Source: a virus
IMG/VR virus record: IMGVR_UViG_3300044737_000122
Coordinates: 1-50,517 of that record
Direction: 5' to 3' (one strand)
DNA length: 50,517 nucleotides
The notes below the pieces were generated by a model. The model was not told the DNA's origin. It did no database searches and saw nothing but the letters and a program-made list of their open reading frames with translations. Of the stretch, positions 13,983 through 22,589 are shown in pieces. Each line of letters starts with the position of its first letter. The first letter of the stretch is position 1. The position numbers were made by a program, and so were the translations under genes.

Positions 13983-15440
13983 TTAGCACGAGTTTTGGCT
14001 GGCATCTTCGTTTAGGATCGGCCGGTTCTTGTACGTAGGCGTCCGGTTGTTCCCGCTCCAAGAGAGTAGTTTCAGAAGCATCCGCTCAACAATCGTCTCC
14101 AGTCGACGTATTTCGCAGATAACCTTTTCGATCGGCACCTCGCCTCTTCTGTGAGTAAGGTGGTTTCGTACGCCAACCATGCTGCTGAGACCCGTCGCGC
14201 CACCAATATCGGTCACATCGATCTCCAGAGCACTGAGGTGTCGCGTGATGCGGTACATTAGCGGGACTCTCTGAAGTTCGCTCCGCTTTGCAAGAACCAA
14301 ATCGATCTGGGCCGGAGTCTTGCCCATCTCTTCCAATGCCGGGCGCATAACCTCCCAGAGCTTGCTCAGTTCGGAACGAGTAAGCGGTTGATCCTCGGGA
14401 TTGCGCTCGTCGAGTGAGGACAGAAGCTTCTCAAGTGTAAAGAAGAGTGTCGTAAACCTGTCCTCAACGAACCGGCTTGATTGCGCCCATATGTAGTACA
14501 GCATCGGAAGACGTAGATCGAAACCCTCAGCGGTCCGGCTGTTGTAGCCGGTCAACGCTTCATTCAGGAAGGCGCGGATATCCCTAGGGCTGAGTACTAA
14601 ATCTTCCCAGTCCGGAGCTTCATCGTCGCCGGTTCGGACCTGACGATAAGATTGGAGGACTTCCTCACCGTCTGAGTAGGCGCACGTGAACCAGCTGATG
14701 TAGGTCTTCGACAGGAAGCTCATCAAGAGGCATAACTTATCAACGAGGGCAGTGGAATCTTCGAGGAATGCGACTCCGTCACGTTCCGTTTCAAAGGCAT
14801 CCAGTACCCCGATCGAGAATAGTTGCGCTTGGGCTGTCTCCCGGGGAGCGTAGGCCTTGGCCCGCGGATAGTCCCCGTACACGAAATGCGGCACTGTAGA
14901 AACCTGATCGCGCGTTGCATCCAGGGGCAGGGCGGGATCGGGATGCCAGACCGATATCTCTCCCGTGTATCTAAGCGTCTGCGAGGCATGAACCAGCCAA
15001 AGGTCCGATGGTCCTGTGAGCAGGAATGTTACCTCTCGTCTTTTCACCGTGGCAGGCGAATTGAACTTTGTTCTGATATCGACGCGGTCGATTGAGAAGC
15101 GACCAAGCACCTGCTGAATTGTCGACTGTTCGTCCTTGGCGAACATACGCTCGGTAATCCGATGGAGCCGGACGCCTTCGCAAGTTATTGTTTCGCGCTC
15201 CTTGGAGGCATTACGGAGGCTACATGCGCCCCGCTCGGCCCGAAAGAACGCCTCGAGGGCGCGATACTCGGCGCTCGTCCCGCGTATTATTCCAGCAGGC
15301 GGATGATCATTTATCAGCGAATAGGTAACCTCAATCGAGAGTGGGGGTGTCTCACGATCCCCAGCTCGGAAAATACCTGCAAACGTACTCGTTTTAGAGT
15401 ACGGCGTGGAAGGTAAAAGGTCTCTATCGTCTGTCGGCAT
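13983..15440 (-). CDS. HEPN-domain protein, ApeA-like
   Basis: A 485-residue protein. The C-terminal third has the HEPN ribonuclease signature R425-N-H-L-T-H430 (Rx4H) within VRNHLTHRRG, followed by the long final helix (IEKVICEIRRLETIVERMLL). The N-terminal ~300 residues form a large beta-rich sensor-like region without recognised motif. This layout (big N-terminal domain plus terminal HEPN) is that of ApeA-type abortive-infection proteins, in which HEPN cleaves tRNA after phage triggering. Assignment is by motif and layout. It lies between holin and the Shedu gene, in phage orientation, and could be expressed in lysogens or late. Confidence 0.65.
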   Translation of the reverse strand: MPTDDRDLLPSTPYSKTSTFAGIFRAGDRETPPLSIEVTYSLINDHPPAGIIRGTSAEYRALEAFFRAERGACSLRNASKERETITCEGVRLHRITERMFAKDEQSTIQQVLGRFSIDRVDIRTKFNSPATVKRREVTFLLTGPSDLWLVHASQTLRYTGEISVWHPDPALPLDATRDQVSTVPHFVYGDYPRAKAYAPRETAQAQLFSIGVLDAFETERDGVAFLEDSTALVDKLCLLMSFLSKTYISWFTCAYSDGEEVLQSYRQVRTGDDEAPDWEDLVLSPRDIRAFLNEALTGYNSRTAEGFDLRLPMLYYIWAQSSRFVEDRFTTLFFTLEKLLSSLDERNPEDQPLTRSELSKLWEVMRPALEEMGKTPAQIDLVLAKRSELQRVPLMYRITRHLSALEIDVTDIGGATGLSSMVGVRNHLTHRRGEVPIEKVICEIRRLETIVERMLLKLLSWSGNNRTPTYKNRPILNEDASQNSC

Positions 15441-15476
15441 CTTCGCCTCTAGCGAATCGGCCCGAGGATAATACCG

Positions 15477-15767
15477 CTATTCTCCAATGTTTGCGGCCTT
15501 CCTGCGCTTCCAAAACAGCGTGTAGCTGCCGTGCGCCAACAGGAACGCGACGAACGTCTCGACGAGCGTCTGAAGGATGCTCGAGACAACATTCGGATCG
15601 ACCGGGGAGCCGGTCGTGGCGCTGACGGCGATGACGCCAGCAAGCGAGAAGAGCGCTAGGACGACGCGCTTAGACGAGGTGCTCTCCATCGGTGAGAGCC
15701 ACTTGACCACGGCCATGACCAAGTTGAGAACGAACGGCGAGAGGGCTAGCAAAATTGCTGTAAGCAT
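15477..15767 (-). CDS. Holin-like membrane protein
   Basis: A 96-residue protein with three likely membrane segments: MLTAILLALSPFVLNLVMAV (1 to 20), VVLALFSLAGVIAVSA (35 to 50) and LVETFVAFLLAHGSYTLFW (67 to 86), ending in a basic tail KRRKAANIGE. Size, topology and position beside the M23 endolysin and XhlA-like gene support a holin that opens the inner membrane for lysis. TAAAAT lies 8 nt before the ATG, so its mRNA may be leaderless. Confidence 0.75.
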   Translation of the reverse strand: MLTAILLALSPFVLNLVMAVVKWLSPMESTSSKRVVLALFSLAGVIAVSATTGSPVDPNVVSSILQTLVETFVAFLLAHGSYTLFWKRRKAANIGE

Positions 15768-15775
15768 AGGTGTGT

Positions 15776-15781
15776 ATTTTA
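15776..15781 (-). promoter_or_regulatory. -10 hexamer abutting the holin start
   Basis: TAAAAT on the minus strand, 8 nt before the holin ATG at 15767; no SD between. One of nine such cases (see findings). Confidence 0.4.
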
Positions 15782-15831
15782 TGAATAACTGTGCGGCGCC
15801 CGGGGCAGCCGCCCTTAAAGCGTAGCACGGC

Positions 15832-16434
15832 CTAGAGGCCGGTCAGGTAGTACCTGGCAAGCCGAACGGCATTGGAAATAAGCAGCGGCAGGCCCGCTTG
15901 TTCGATCGCGTACTCCCAGCTGTAGCAGAGCGCGGGATTGTAGCTGCCGGTCGCGTCGTTTTGGTCGAGCTTCCTACCCTGAGCGTCGATGCGATACAGG
16001 CCGATGTGGGTGTGCGGCCCGGTCGAGAAGCCCGTATTGTCCGCGATCATGAGCACCTGGCCGCGCTGTAGGGGCGCGTTCTCTTTCACGAGGATCTTCT
16101 TGGCATGGCACAGGAAGATGCGCGCGTGGCAGACCTTGTCCCCAACCAGCACGGGGTCGTCGGAGACGAGGCTTATCTGGTTGCCGCCGCCGTTGGCCTC
16201 GTAAGATATGCCCTCGACGTGGAAGCCTTCAACCGGGCAGTAGACCGGGAAGGTGGTCTGGTATGCGATATCGCCCGCGCGGCCGACATTGGCGTCAACG
16301 CCATTGTGGCACTTGAAGTTGGGATCATTGAACTGAGCCGAGTAGGCGGGGTTCGAGTTGCCCCATTGCTGCGTAACGACGAAGGGCTTGAATGGGAACG
16401 ATATCCGTAGCGGCTTGGGCGCGGGTTTGTACAT
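15832..16434 (-). CDS. M23 metallopeptidase endolysin
   Basis: A 200-residue LytM/lysostaphin-type zinc peptidase. Ligands are H43 and D47 in CHNGVDANVG and H143 in HTHIGLY, with H103/H141 as likely catalytic partners. These enzymes cut peptide cross-links in peptidoglycan. No signal peptide is present, so export would depend on the holin. A second hydrophobic C-terminal helix (LPLLISNAVRLARYYL) may bind membrane. It lies between holin and the XhlA-like gene, forming a three-gene lysis cassette. Confidence 0.85.
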   Translation of the reverse strand: MYKPAPKPLRISFPFKPFVVTQQWGNSNPAYSAQFNDPNFKCHNGVDANVGRAGDIAYQTTFPVYCPVEGFHVEGISYEANGGGNQISLVSDDPVLVGDKVCHARIFLCHAKKILVKENAPLQRGQVLMIADNTGFSTGPHTHIGLYRIDAQGRKLDQNDATGSYNPALCYSWEYAIEQAGLPLLISNAVRLARYYLTGL

Positions 16435-16435
16435 C

Positions 16436-16714
16436 TTAGTGAAAGAAAGCCAATAAAATTCCGATAATCGTCAAGCCCAAGCCCACGACGCTGAAAGCGA
16501 TGCTGATGGCAAAGCGCCACGTCCGGGCGGAAGACTGCATGTCGCCCGTCGTCGTCTCGAGAAGGCGGATGCGCTTCTCATGGTCCTCGTTTTTGATCTG
16601 AGCGGCCTCGGTCAGTTTGCCAATGTCCTTGCTGACGTTGCTCATACGCTCATTGAGCGTGACTAGAAGGTCATGGTCAGTCTGGTACTGATCTAGCTCT
16701 CGCGGCTCGGACAT
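16436..16714 (-). CDS. XhlA-like tail-anchored lysis protein
   Basis: A 92-residue protein with an acidic N-terminus, a coiled coil (residues ~18 to 55, LNERMSNVSKDIGKLTEAAQ) and one C-terminal transmembrane helix (ISIAFSVVGLGLTIIGILLA). This is the plan of XhlA/haemolysin-type phage proteins that assist holins. It ends one nt before the endolysin start. TACAAT with TG extension lies 10 nt before the ATG. Confidence 0.7.
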   Translation of the reverse strand: MSEPRELDQYQTDHDLLVTLNERMSNVSKDIGKLTEAAQIKNEDHEKRIRLLETTTGDMQSSARTWRFAISIAFSVVGLGLTIIGILLAFFH

Positions 16715-16724
16715 ATATGCCTAG

Positions 16725-16733
16725 ATTGTACCA
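16725..16733 (-). promoter_or_regulatory. Extended -10 abutting the XhlA-like gene
   Basis: TGGTACAAT on the minus strand ends 10 nt before the ATG at 16714; transcription would begin at or within a few nt of the start codon. Confidence 0.45.
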
Positions 16734-16765
16734 CCCGGTGAAAACGGGCTTCATTCAATCCACAG

Positions 16766-17362
16766 CTAGCGGTCGATGATGCGGGTATAGATCGTGTTGG
16801 TGAAGCTGCCGATCGAGACTACGTCGTCCGGCTCTGCCTGAATGGTCGTGGAGATGTCATCCGCCGAGACGCTCGAGTACAAAGACGTGCCGTTAATCGT
16901 CACGCTGCCTTGGTTGGTTGAGAATCCCTGGATCAGCTGCGGCGCATAGCAGGTCGTAGTCGAGAAAGCGCGTGAGATGAGCCCGGATACGAGCGCGCCG
17001 TTCTTGGGCCGCCAGATGCGGGTCGTGCTCGTGGCGATGCCGATCTTGCGCGATATCGTGCCGGCCGATGTGGAGATAGCTCCGTTGGTGTCGCTCAGGT
17101 AATAGGTCGCGCCGGAGGTGAGCCCGGTCTTCTCCGAAATAATATGCGAGACGTTCACTTCGATGGGATTGTTGAGGGTCGAGGCACCTATGGCGAATCC
17201 GATGAAGTTGATGCGGTAGGCCCATGCGGAGGCCGACGCCTTCATCACCTTGCCCGTCGAGAGGTCGAGGGCCACCGCGTCGCCTGCGCTTATGGTCTCG
17301 CCCGCGGTGAGGCTCGGGGTAAACTCGTCGGCTTTGATGTCGGAGCCGGTGGTGATGGACAT
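16766..17362 (-). CDS. Virion surface/tail protein, DUF2190-like repeats
   Basis: A 198-residue beta-rich, Ser/Thr/Gly-rich protein. The first half (AGETISAGDAVALDLSTGKV, then GFAIGASTLNNPIEV, ATYYLSDTNGAISTSAG) has the pattern of small decoration or tail-fibre domains built of beta-sandwiches with repeated xGDAVxL strands; the second half is less typical. It is probably a tail tip or fibre-associated component. Starts TAG-CGT-ATG after the upstream gene and has no SD. Confidence 0.55.
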   Translation of the reverse strand: MSITTGSDIKADEFTPSLTAGETISAGDAVALDLSTGKVMKASASAWAYRINFIGFAIGASTLNNPIEVNVSHIISEKTGLTSGATYYLSDTNGAISTSAGTISRKIGIATSTTRIWRPKNGALVSGLISRAFSTTTCYAPQLIQGFSTNQGSVTINGTSLYSSVSADDISTTIQAEPDDVVSIGSFTNTIYTRIIDR

Positions 17363-17365
17363 ACG

Positions 17366-17941
17366 CTAGGAGGCATTGACGTTAATGGTAATGGAGACGG
17401 TCATCGCTTCGCTGCTGCTCTTCGTCCATCCGCCCGTCAGCGCCCGGTTGAAGAGCTGTCCGGAGTTGGCGACGGACGTGCCGTCGATAAAGAGGCCGAA
17501 CTCGTTGTACGTGCCGCTGGTGTCGGCCTTGCTGAAAAAGAAGTCGAGGCCGGCCTGGTTGCTGCTGTGCGTGCGCCGGGCATAAAGCTTTCGCTTTACC
17601 TCCGTGCCCAGCTGGGTGTCGGACGAGGCGGGAGCCGCGCTGCCGCTCCCTAGCGCGCCGTAATTGATGGCTCCGGTGTAGGTCGTCTCGCCGATCAGCA
17701 ATCCGGCAAGCACCGAGCGGCCGGTCAGGACGACTAGATTATGTGTCAAGAACTGCCGCACGGGGCAGAGCGTTTCGAGCTCCTCCAGCAAGGAAGCATA
17801 TAGCGGCTCGGGCACGTCGTGGGCCGTTCCCAGGACGTCGTTTATCTCGCGCGCGCGGTCGCTGGACAGCTCAAAATTGCGGAAGAGAAGAGAGCCCCTG
17901 AGCGCGCAATCGTCGGCGAGTGGCTGGGTAGCTGCTTGCAT
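17366..17941 (-). CDS. Tail fibre-type structural protein
   Basis: A 191-residue protein. The C-terminal ~120 residues carry GALGSGSAAPASSDTQLGTE followed by VKRKLYARRTHS, a motif of phage tail/fibre proteins that is also present in the 27208 gene. Gly, Ser and Thr rich beta strands end TVSITINVNAS. The N-terminus (FRNFELSSDRAREINDVLGT) is helical and may dock on the tail hub. TACCAT with TGC extension ends 9 nt before the ATG. Confidence 0.55.
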   Translation of the reverse strand: MQAATQPLADDCALRGSLLFRNFELSSDRAREINDVLGTAHDVPEPLYASLLEELETLCPVRQFLTHNLVVLTGRSVLAGLLIGETTYTGAINYGALGSGSAAPASSDTQLGTEVKRKLYARRTHSSNQAGLDFFFSKADTSGTYNEFGLFIDGTSVANSGQLFNRALTGGWTKSSSEAMTVSITINVNAS

Positions 17942-17950
17942 ACACGCCTA

Positions 17951-17959
17951 ATGGTAGCA
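17951..17959 (-). promoter_or_regulatory. Extended -10 abutting gene 17366
   Basis: TGCTACCAT on the minus strand ends 9 nt before the ATG at 17941 with no SD in between. Confidence 0.4.
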
Positions 17960-17965
17960 CGGGCG

Positions 17966-19447
17966 CTAGGCCCACTCGCTCATGTTCCACACGCCGGTGG
18001 GGCTGCCCGAGGTGTACTTGAAGGGGGGCGTGTAGTTGGTCTTCGTAGGTGCATTGTCGAGCGTCACGCACAGGTCGCTGAAGCCCTCTATGGTGTAGAT
18101 CACGTCCGTGTCCGATACCTCGCCCTCGTCGCTCGCCAGCGACTCCAGGAACTCCTGCACGCCGGCAAGCCTCCCGCCGAAGCGCACCTCGTAGCCGTAC
18201 TCGGTCGAGCCGGTCCCGGCATCCTCTGTCAGCGATATGTTGACCTCCTGGACAAGGAACGTCGTCGCGCTCGCAATGCCATGGGTTGCCAGCGTCACTG
18301 TCAGCACCTGGCCGGGTTCAAAGACCGAGCCCGCGGTCAGGAGCGACGTGCGCGTCACGAAGACGCCGTTGACCAGCGGGTCCGCAAATTCCTCGAGCTC
18401 CCGCACGGCGCGCGTCCACGCCTCGTCCTTGGTGGTGATGCTCGTGTCCTTGATCGTGTACTCGTAGGTGCCGTCCCCGCCGTCGAGCGCGGCAAAGAAG
18501 GCGATCGACGGCGTGTCGGTCGCCTTTGTGATAATGGGGACGCGGCCGTAGTAGACGATGACGATGCTGTCGGGCGTGCCGCCGCCAACCGGCGTCGATT
18601 GGGAGCTGGTCAACCGGAACGACTGTCCCGTGAACGAATAGACGAATACGTCCGTGTCGCGCTCGTTAACGTCGAGCGAGAACTGCTTTGATACGCCGTT
18701 TATGGATATCGAGACGACCTCGGACGGCTTGAGCCCGAGCTCCCAGGAGCGCGTCGCCCCGTCGCCCGTAAAGGTCTCGGTGGTCGTGTTGGCGTCCTGC
18801 TCGCCATCGCCATTGCCGATCACGATGACGGAGTTGCGGACCTGTGCGGTGTCGTAGGAGATGTTGACTGCCTCATAGTTGCGCGAGCTCTCGGTGATCG
18901 CCTCCGGCGCCGCGGTCGCGGTAGTTGACGTAAAGAAGAGGTTCTTCTGGTAGTCGACGTACCAGACGTAGCCCGTGAGCTTCTGGAGCTTTTCAAAGCA
19001 CTTGCGCAGGGAGATGTGATCGAAGGTGATGGAGTCGATGGTCGGGCCGGTGGCCACGTTCGAGACGGTAAAGCCGTAGGCGGCGTCGAGGTACGTGCCG
19101 GCGAGGTCCGCCACGATGTCATGGAGCGTCTGGTTCGCGTACGCCCGGCGCGCGATCTTGTTGTTGAATATCCAGCTATAGTCCGAGGCCTCCACGTCGT
19201 AGACGAAGAGCTGGCCGGCGCCCACCTCGGTCGACTGGACGCGGGTGATGTAGCCGCCGAAGAGGAACCGGCTGCCGTCCTTGAAGACGATCTCCGCTCC
19301 CTCCTGCGGCGCGGCGCCGCCGGGCAGGGAGGTAAGCTGGAGGTTCATTACGCTCGATTTGTTCTGCACGAGCTCGCGTATGCGCGCCGAGTTCGTCTTG
19401 TAGCGCGGCAGATAGTTGGTCCCCGCTATGGTGAGGGTCTTTGACAT
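17966..19447 (-). CDS. Tail hub / baseplate-like protein
   Basis: A 493-residue protein located immediately after the tape measure, the usual place of the distal-tail or tail-hub protein. The N-terminus (SKTLTIAGTNYLPRYKTNSA) and segments such as ADLAGTYLDAAYGF and LQKLTGYVWYVDYQKNLFF match the beta-barrel hub proteins (gpD/gp27-like) that bind phage tails. The C-terminal part is Asp/Glu rich (SLASDEGEVSDTDVIYTIEG). It starts 2 nt after the tape-measure stop. Receptor-binding function is possible but not shown. Confidence 0.65.
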   Translation of the reverse strand: MSKTLTIAGTNYLPRYKTNSARIRELVQNKSSVMNLQLTSLPGGAAPQEGAEIVFKDGSRFLFGGYITRVQSTEVGAGQLFVYDVEASDYSWIFNNKIARRAYANQTLHDIVADLAGTYLDAAYGFTVSNVATGPTIDSITFDHISLRKCFEKLQKLTGYVWYVDYQKNLFFTSTTATAAPEAITESSRNYEAVNISYDTAQVRNSVIVIGNGDGEQDANTTTETFTGDGATRSWELGLKPSEVVSISINGVSKQFSLDVNERDTDVFVYSFTGQSFRLTSSQSTPVGGGTPDSIVIVYYGRVPIITKATDTPSIAFFAALDGGDGTYEYTIKDTSITTKDEAWTRAVRELEEFADPLVNGVFVTRTSLLTAGSVFEPGQVLTVTLATHGIASATTFLVQEVNISLTEDAGTGSTEYGYEVRFGGRLAGVQEFLESLASDEGEVSDTDVIYTIEGFSDLCVTLDNAPTKTNYTPPFKYTSGSPTGVWNMSEWA

Positions 19448-19449
19448 GG

Positions 19450-20916
19450 TTAGACGGTGGCGAGCTTATGCCCGCGGCTCACATCGCGGAGCGCCTCCTC
19501 TATCTGCCGGCGCAGATAGTTGGCGTCCTCGCGGTTGCGTACGGTCGGGTTATTGATGACGACGGAGTAGGTGGTCTGGCCGCCCGCGCTCCGGCCCGCC
19601 GGCACGATGCGCTCCCCGCCGTGCGCCAGTATGGGCACCGCGGTTCCTATGGCGCCCGGCACGATGCCCCCATGCTCGAAGCGCGGGAGCTTGACCTCGG
19701 CGGCCAGCGGGATGTTGATGCCGAAGCTCTTGCCGCCTACGCCGGGTGCCCAGTCGGGTATCGAGAAATGTATCTTGTTAAGGGCGCCCAAAATGACGTT
19801 GACCGCCTTTACCCAGCTGTTCGCCCATGCCTCCGCGATCCCGATGAGGAAGTTCACCCCGGCTGCGAAGACGCCCTTGATGCCCTCCCAGATGGCCCCG
19901 AGCTTTTCCTTTACGAGCGCCCAGTTGTTCACCACCCACAGGATGCCGGCCACCATGCCGCCGATGATCGCGCCGCCTATGATGTAGGGCGCCAGCGCCA
20001 CGGCGAGGGCAAAGAAGGCCGGAATCACGGTAGTGAAGATCGTGACGGCCAACCCGATGAGCGCCGGCGTGAGCGCGCCCGCTATCGCCCCCGCGACTAT
20101 GTAAAGGACGGCCTGGTGCTGCTGTAGCCATCCCACAAGGTTGGCGGTGTTTTCCGACCACTCGATCACCTTCTCGATTACCGGGAGCATGGCCGCGATA
20201 AACTGGGTCAGGAGCGGCAAGAGCTTGGTGCCCACCGTTTCCAGCAGGTTCTGGAACGTGACGTGGAAGGCCGCCATCTGCCCTTGGAACGTCTGCGAGA
20301 AGCCTTGCGCCTGGCCGGCCACCTTCGTTTGCAGCTCGTCGAGCGCCTGCATGGGCGTCAGGGTGTCGCTGATCTCGATGCCGTAAAGCTTCAGGGCGCG
20401 CTGGTTGCCGGACATCACGAGGCTGATGAGCTTCTGCGACTCCGAGAGCTGTATGCCCTTTGCGCGCGCGAGGTCCATCGCAAGCGTGTTGAGCTTGATG
20501 GCCTGGCTGAGGTCGCCGGTGCGCTGGAAGAGGGACGCGATCGAGTTCGCTGCCTCCTCGTCGTCAAAGCCGAGTTTCACCGCGGCTGCCGCGGCGGCAA
20601 GTATGCCAGCGCGCGCGTCCGTTCCCTTCTTTCCCATCGTGGCGAGCGTCGCACCAAAGCGCGCCATCTCGACCTCGGCACTGGAGGCGGCCTTGACCGC
20701 CATCACCCCGAACGCGCCGATAGCCGTGGCGGCCCCGGCGATACCCACGGCGATCGCGGTGGAGGCGGTCTTGGCATTGTCGAAGTTCGTCGCCATCTTG
20801 CCGACCGACGTTCCGACGTTCTTAAAAACGGCCGTAGCCTCGTCGCGGGCCTTGATGACTATCGAGAGCTCCTGGTTGTCGCCGCCGAATGAGGTCATGC
20901 CCCCATTATCACCCAT
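19450..20916 (-). CDS. Tail tape measure protein
   Basis: A 488-residue protein starting at the G-T frameshift product's end (8-nt overlap). Helical N-terminus with KARDEATAVFKNVGTSVGKM typical of tape measures, then long alternating hydrophobic segments (AIAVGIAGAATAIGAFGVMA; LIGLAVTIFTTVIPAFFALA; IIGGAIIGGMVAGILWVV). The C-terminus has a Gly-rich GGIVPGAIG ... GGERIVPAG repeat and ends in a coiled coil. It is short for a siphovirus: at about 0.15 nm per residue it predicts a tail near 73 nm (inference). MTSFGG at 20898 is an alternative start. Confidence 0.85.
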   Translation of the reverse strand: MGDNGGMTSFGGDNQELSIVIKARDEATAVFKNVGTSVGKMATNFDNAKTASTAIAVGIAGAATAIGAFGVMAVKAASSAEVEMARFGATLATMGKKGTDARAGILAAAAAAVKLGFDDEEAANSIASLFQRTGDLSQAIKLNTLAMDLARAKGIQLSESQKLISLVMSGNQRALKLYGIEISDTLTPMQALDELQTKVAGQAQGFSQTFQGQMAAFHVTFQNLLETVGTKLLPLLTQFIAAMLPVIEKVIEWSENTANLVGWLQQHQAVLYIVAGAIAGALTPALIGLAVTIFTTVIPAFFALAVALAPYIIGGAIIGGMVAGILWVVNNWALVKEKLGAIWEGIKGVFAAGVNFLIGIAEAWANSWVKAVNVILGALNKIHFSIPDWAPGVGGKSFGINIPLAAEVKLPRFEHGGIVPGAIGTAVPILAHGGERIVPAGRSAGGQTTYSVVINNPTVRNREDANYLRRQIEEALRDVSRGHKLATV

Positions 20917-21399
20917 GTTTCGGCTGCCTGCCCGCCCGCTCCTCGTTGCGGTGGTCTATCTCCCACTTGCGCAGAAGCGCCTCGATCACCCAGGTGGGCT
21001 GCGCCAGGTAGGTGTCGTAATCCCAATGCATCCGCTCGCACACGGCGACAATGACCATCTCGTCGCGCACTTGACCGGATGCGTAGGCGGCTACCGCGCC
21101 CGCTATTTTTTTTTAGGGTCGATGAGCCCGGTAACGAGCGCGCTCAGCTCGGTAAACTCCACGATGGGCAGGTTGAGTACGGCCTCGAGGATCTTGTCGG
21201 GGTCTTCGATGTCGTCAAACTTGGTGATGACGATCTTGAACGCGGAGTTGTTCGCAGTGATCTGCTGATCAAGATCGCTCTTGCCGTCTTCCTTGCGGCC
21301 TGCAATGGCCGCTATCTGCTGCGCCTCGCGGCCTGTAATGTAGTCGTACATCACGATGGCATGGGAGCCGACGGTTACGTTCTTGGTGGGACGTTCCAT
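20909..21399 (-). CDS. Tail assembly chaperone G-T fusion (-1 frameshift)
   Basis: The G frame ends DPKKK-stop in a run of nine A. Slipping back one base there continues as IAGAVAAYASGQVRDEMVIV then WDYDTYLAQPTWVIEALLRK and stops at 20909..20911. The extension is 65 residues (about 163 in total) and is clearly coding. This is the lambda G/G-T arrangement: G and G-T coat the tape measure during tail assembly at a fixed ratio set by frameshifting. The T part overlaps the tape-measure start by 8 nt. Confidence 0.85.
21103..21399 (-). CDS. Tail assembly chaperone G
   Basis: A 98-residue protein (MERPTKNVTVGSHAIVMYDY..., ending LVTGLIDPKKK) lying directly between the tail tube and tape-measure genes, the position of lambda gpG. 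It is the shorter product of the pair made with the G-T fusion. Mostly helical; residues REAQQIAAIAGRK and EFTELSALVTGLI look like helices that bind the tape measure. It starts 3 nt after the tail-tube stop. Confidence 0.8.
   Translation of the reverse strand: MERPTKNVTVGSHAIVMYDYITGREAQQIAAIAGRKEDGKSDLDQQITANNSAFKIVITKFDDIEDPDKILEAVLNLPIVEFTELSALVTGLIDPKKK
21106..21114 (-). other. Slippery A9 frameshift site
   Basis: Nine consecutive A on the minus strand read as three Lys codons before the TAG of gene G. An A-AAA-AAA slippery run permits a -1 shift into the T frame. A downstream structure that might stimulate shifting was not assessed. Confidence 0.8.
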
Positions 21400-21401
21400 A
21401 C

Positions 21402-22406
21402 TTAGGCTTTGTCGTACACGTGGGTAGAGGCGTTGTTGACGTTGTTGATGACGACCGCGGTAAGCTCCACATCGGTCGCGTCGTATTCCACGGTAAATTC
21501 CTGATTAAGCACTAGGAGGCCGTCGAGATTGTGTTCGATGGGAGGGGCGGTGAGGACCAGGCGGCCCAGCTTGAAGGTGATCGTCTCCAGCGAAGACGCG
21601 CCGATGAGGGAGCCGGTAAAGCTCACGATGAGCGCGTTCTTGGTGTTGGCGCGGTACTTGGCGAGCTCGGTCGTGTCGGAGAAGTGCAGCGAGTAGCTCC
21701 CGGTGATCTCTAAGCGTCCGTTTACGAGATTGCCCGCGGTTATCGTGTTGGCGCCCGAGAGGAATGCCTCGTCGAGCAGCACGTTGTTCTTGAGGTTGAG
21801 CTTGAACGACTTGAGCGGCGTAGCGCTGGCGCTGGCTGCGTTGGACACCGAGGTCCCGAACTTCGCCTTGTACTGGTGGTAGGCGAACTGGGTCTCCTGC
21901 GTGTAGCTCTCCGAGAGGGTATCGGTGCCCGGGAACTGGCCGATGAGGTCGAGCGTGCATTTTGCATAATCATCGCTCACCTCGAAGTTAAGCGCGTTGC
22001 ATACCGTGTTGAGGTAGGTCGCCGTCTCGATCGCGCCGGCCTTCGTGGTCAGCGTCGCGGTGCGCGGCGTCGAGTTGGTGTTATTGATGGTGAAGGTGTG
22101 GGTGTAGGCGCTGTCCGATATCGTCGAGGACGACACGCTGCCCATGGCGAGCGCGAGCGCGTACGGCATCGTCTTTACGTCGGGTACGAAGCCGATCGAC
22201 CCCTGCGCGTACTTGCGCTTTATCATCGAGTTGGAGGAAATGTTGCGGATGCCGCGCGCCGCATTGAACATCGACTTTTCCGCGATGCCCTGCATCGAGT
22301 AGTCAGTCCAGGGGAAGTAGACCGTCTCCGCGACGGACACGCCGGGCGCCGCGGCGCTCTCGATGCCCAGCCCGACCGCAACCTGCGTACCTGAAGTTTT
22401 CGCCAT
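21402..22406 (-). CDS. Major tail tube protein
   Basis: A 334-residue beta-rich protein with few charged segments and Ser/Thr-rich strands (GSVSSSTISDSAYTHTFTIN, SYSLHFSDTTELAKY, NALIVSFTGSLIGASSLETI). Position directly before the G/G-T chaperones and size match siphovirus/Mu-type tail tube proteins with an added N-terminal half. It assembles into the hollow tube through which DNA passes. No SD precedes the ATG; the upstream stop and a TAATTTTAT stretch lie just before it. Confidence 0.75.
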   Translation of the reverse strand: MAKTSGTQVAVGLGIESAAAPGVSVAETVYFPWTDYSMQGIAEKSMFNAARGIRNISSNSMIKRKYAQGSIGFVPDVKTMPYALALAMGSVSSSTISDSAYTHTFTINNTNSTPRTATLTTKAGAIETATYLNTVCNALNFEVSDDYAKCTLDLIGQFPGTDTLSESYTQETQFAYHQYKAKFGTSVSNAASASATPLKSFKLNLKNNVLLDEAFLSGANTITAGNLVNGRLEITGSYSLHFSDTTELAKYRANTKNALIVSFTGSLIGASSLETITFKLGRLVLTAPPIEHNLDGLLVLNQEFTVEYDATDVELTAVVINNVNNASTHVYDKA

Positions 22407-22412
22407 ATAAAA

Positions 22413-22589
22413 TTAGTTAGTAGGTAACTGCCTGCCTCCTTTCCTCTCCGGCACCATCGAAATCTCCGGCTCCTGCAATATGCGCGCCTGTGCCTCCGTG
22501 TCTTCGGGCAGCTCGCGCGCCTCGCCGGCACTGATCCCCCAGTTGAGACTGGGGAAGCTGATTGACTTGGAAGATATCACCTGGGCCAT
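22413..22589 (-). CDS. Small virion-associated protein, 58 residues
   Basis: MAQVISSKSISFPSLNWGIS, then AGEARELPEDTEAQ, ending RQLPTN. It lies between the tail terminator-like gene (22601) and tail tube, all leftward. The N-terminal half looks like an extended structural peptide. TAGAAT lies 8 nt before the ATG. Family not recognised, but spacing and codon sense support it as a gene. Confidence 0.6.
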   Translation of the reverse strand: MAQVISSKSISFPSLNWGISAGEARELPEDTEAQARILQEPEISMVPERKGGRQLPTN

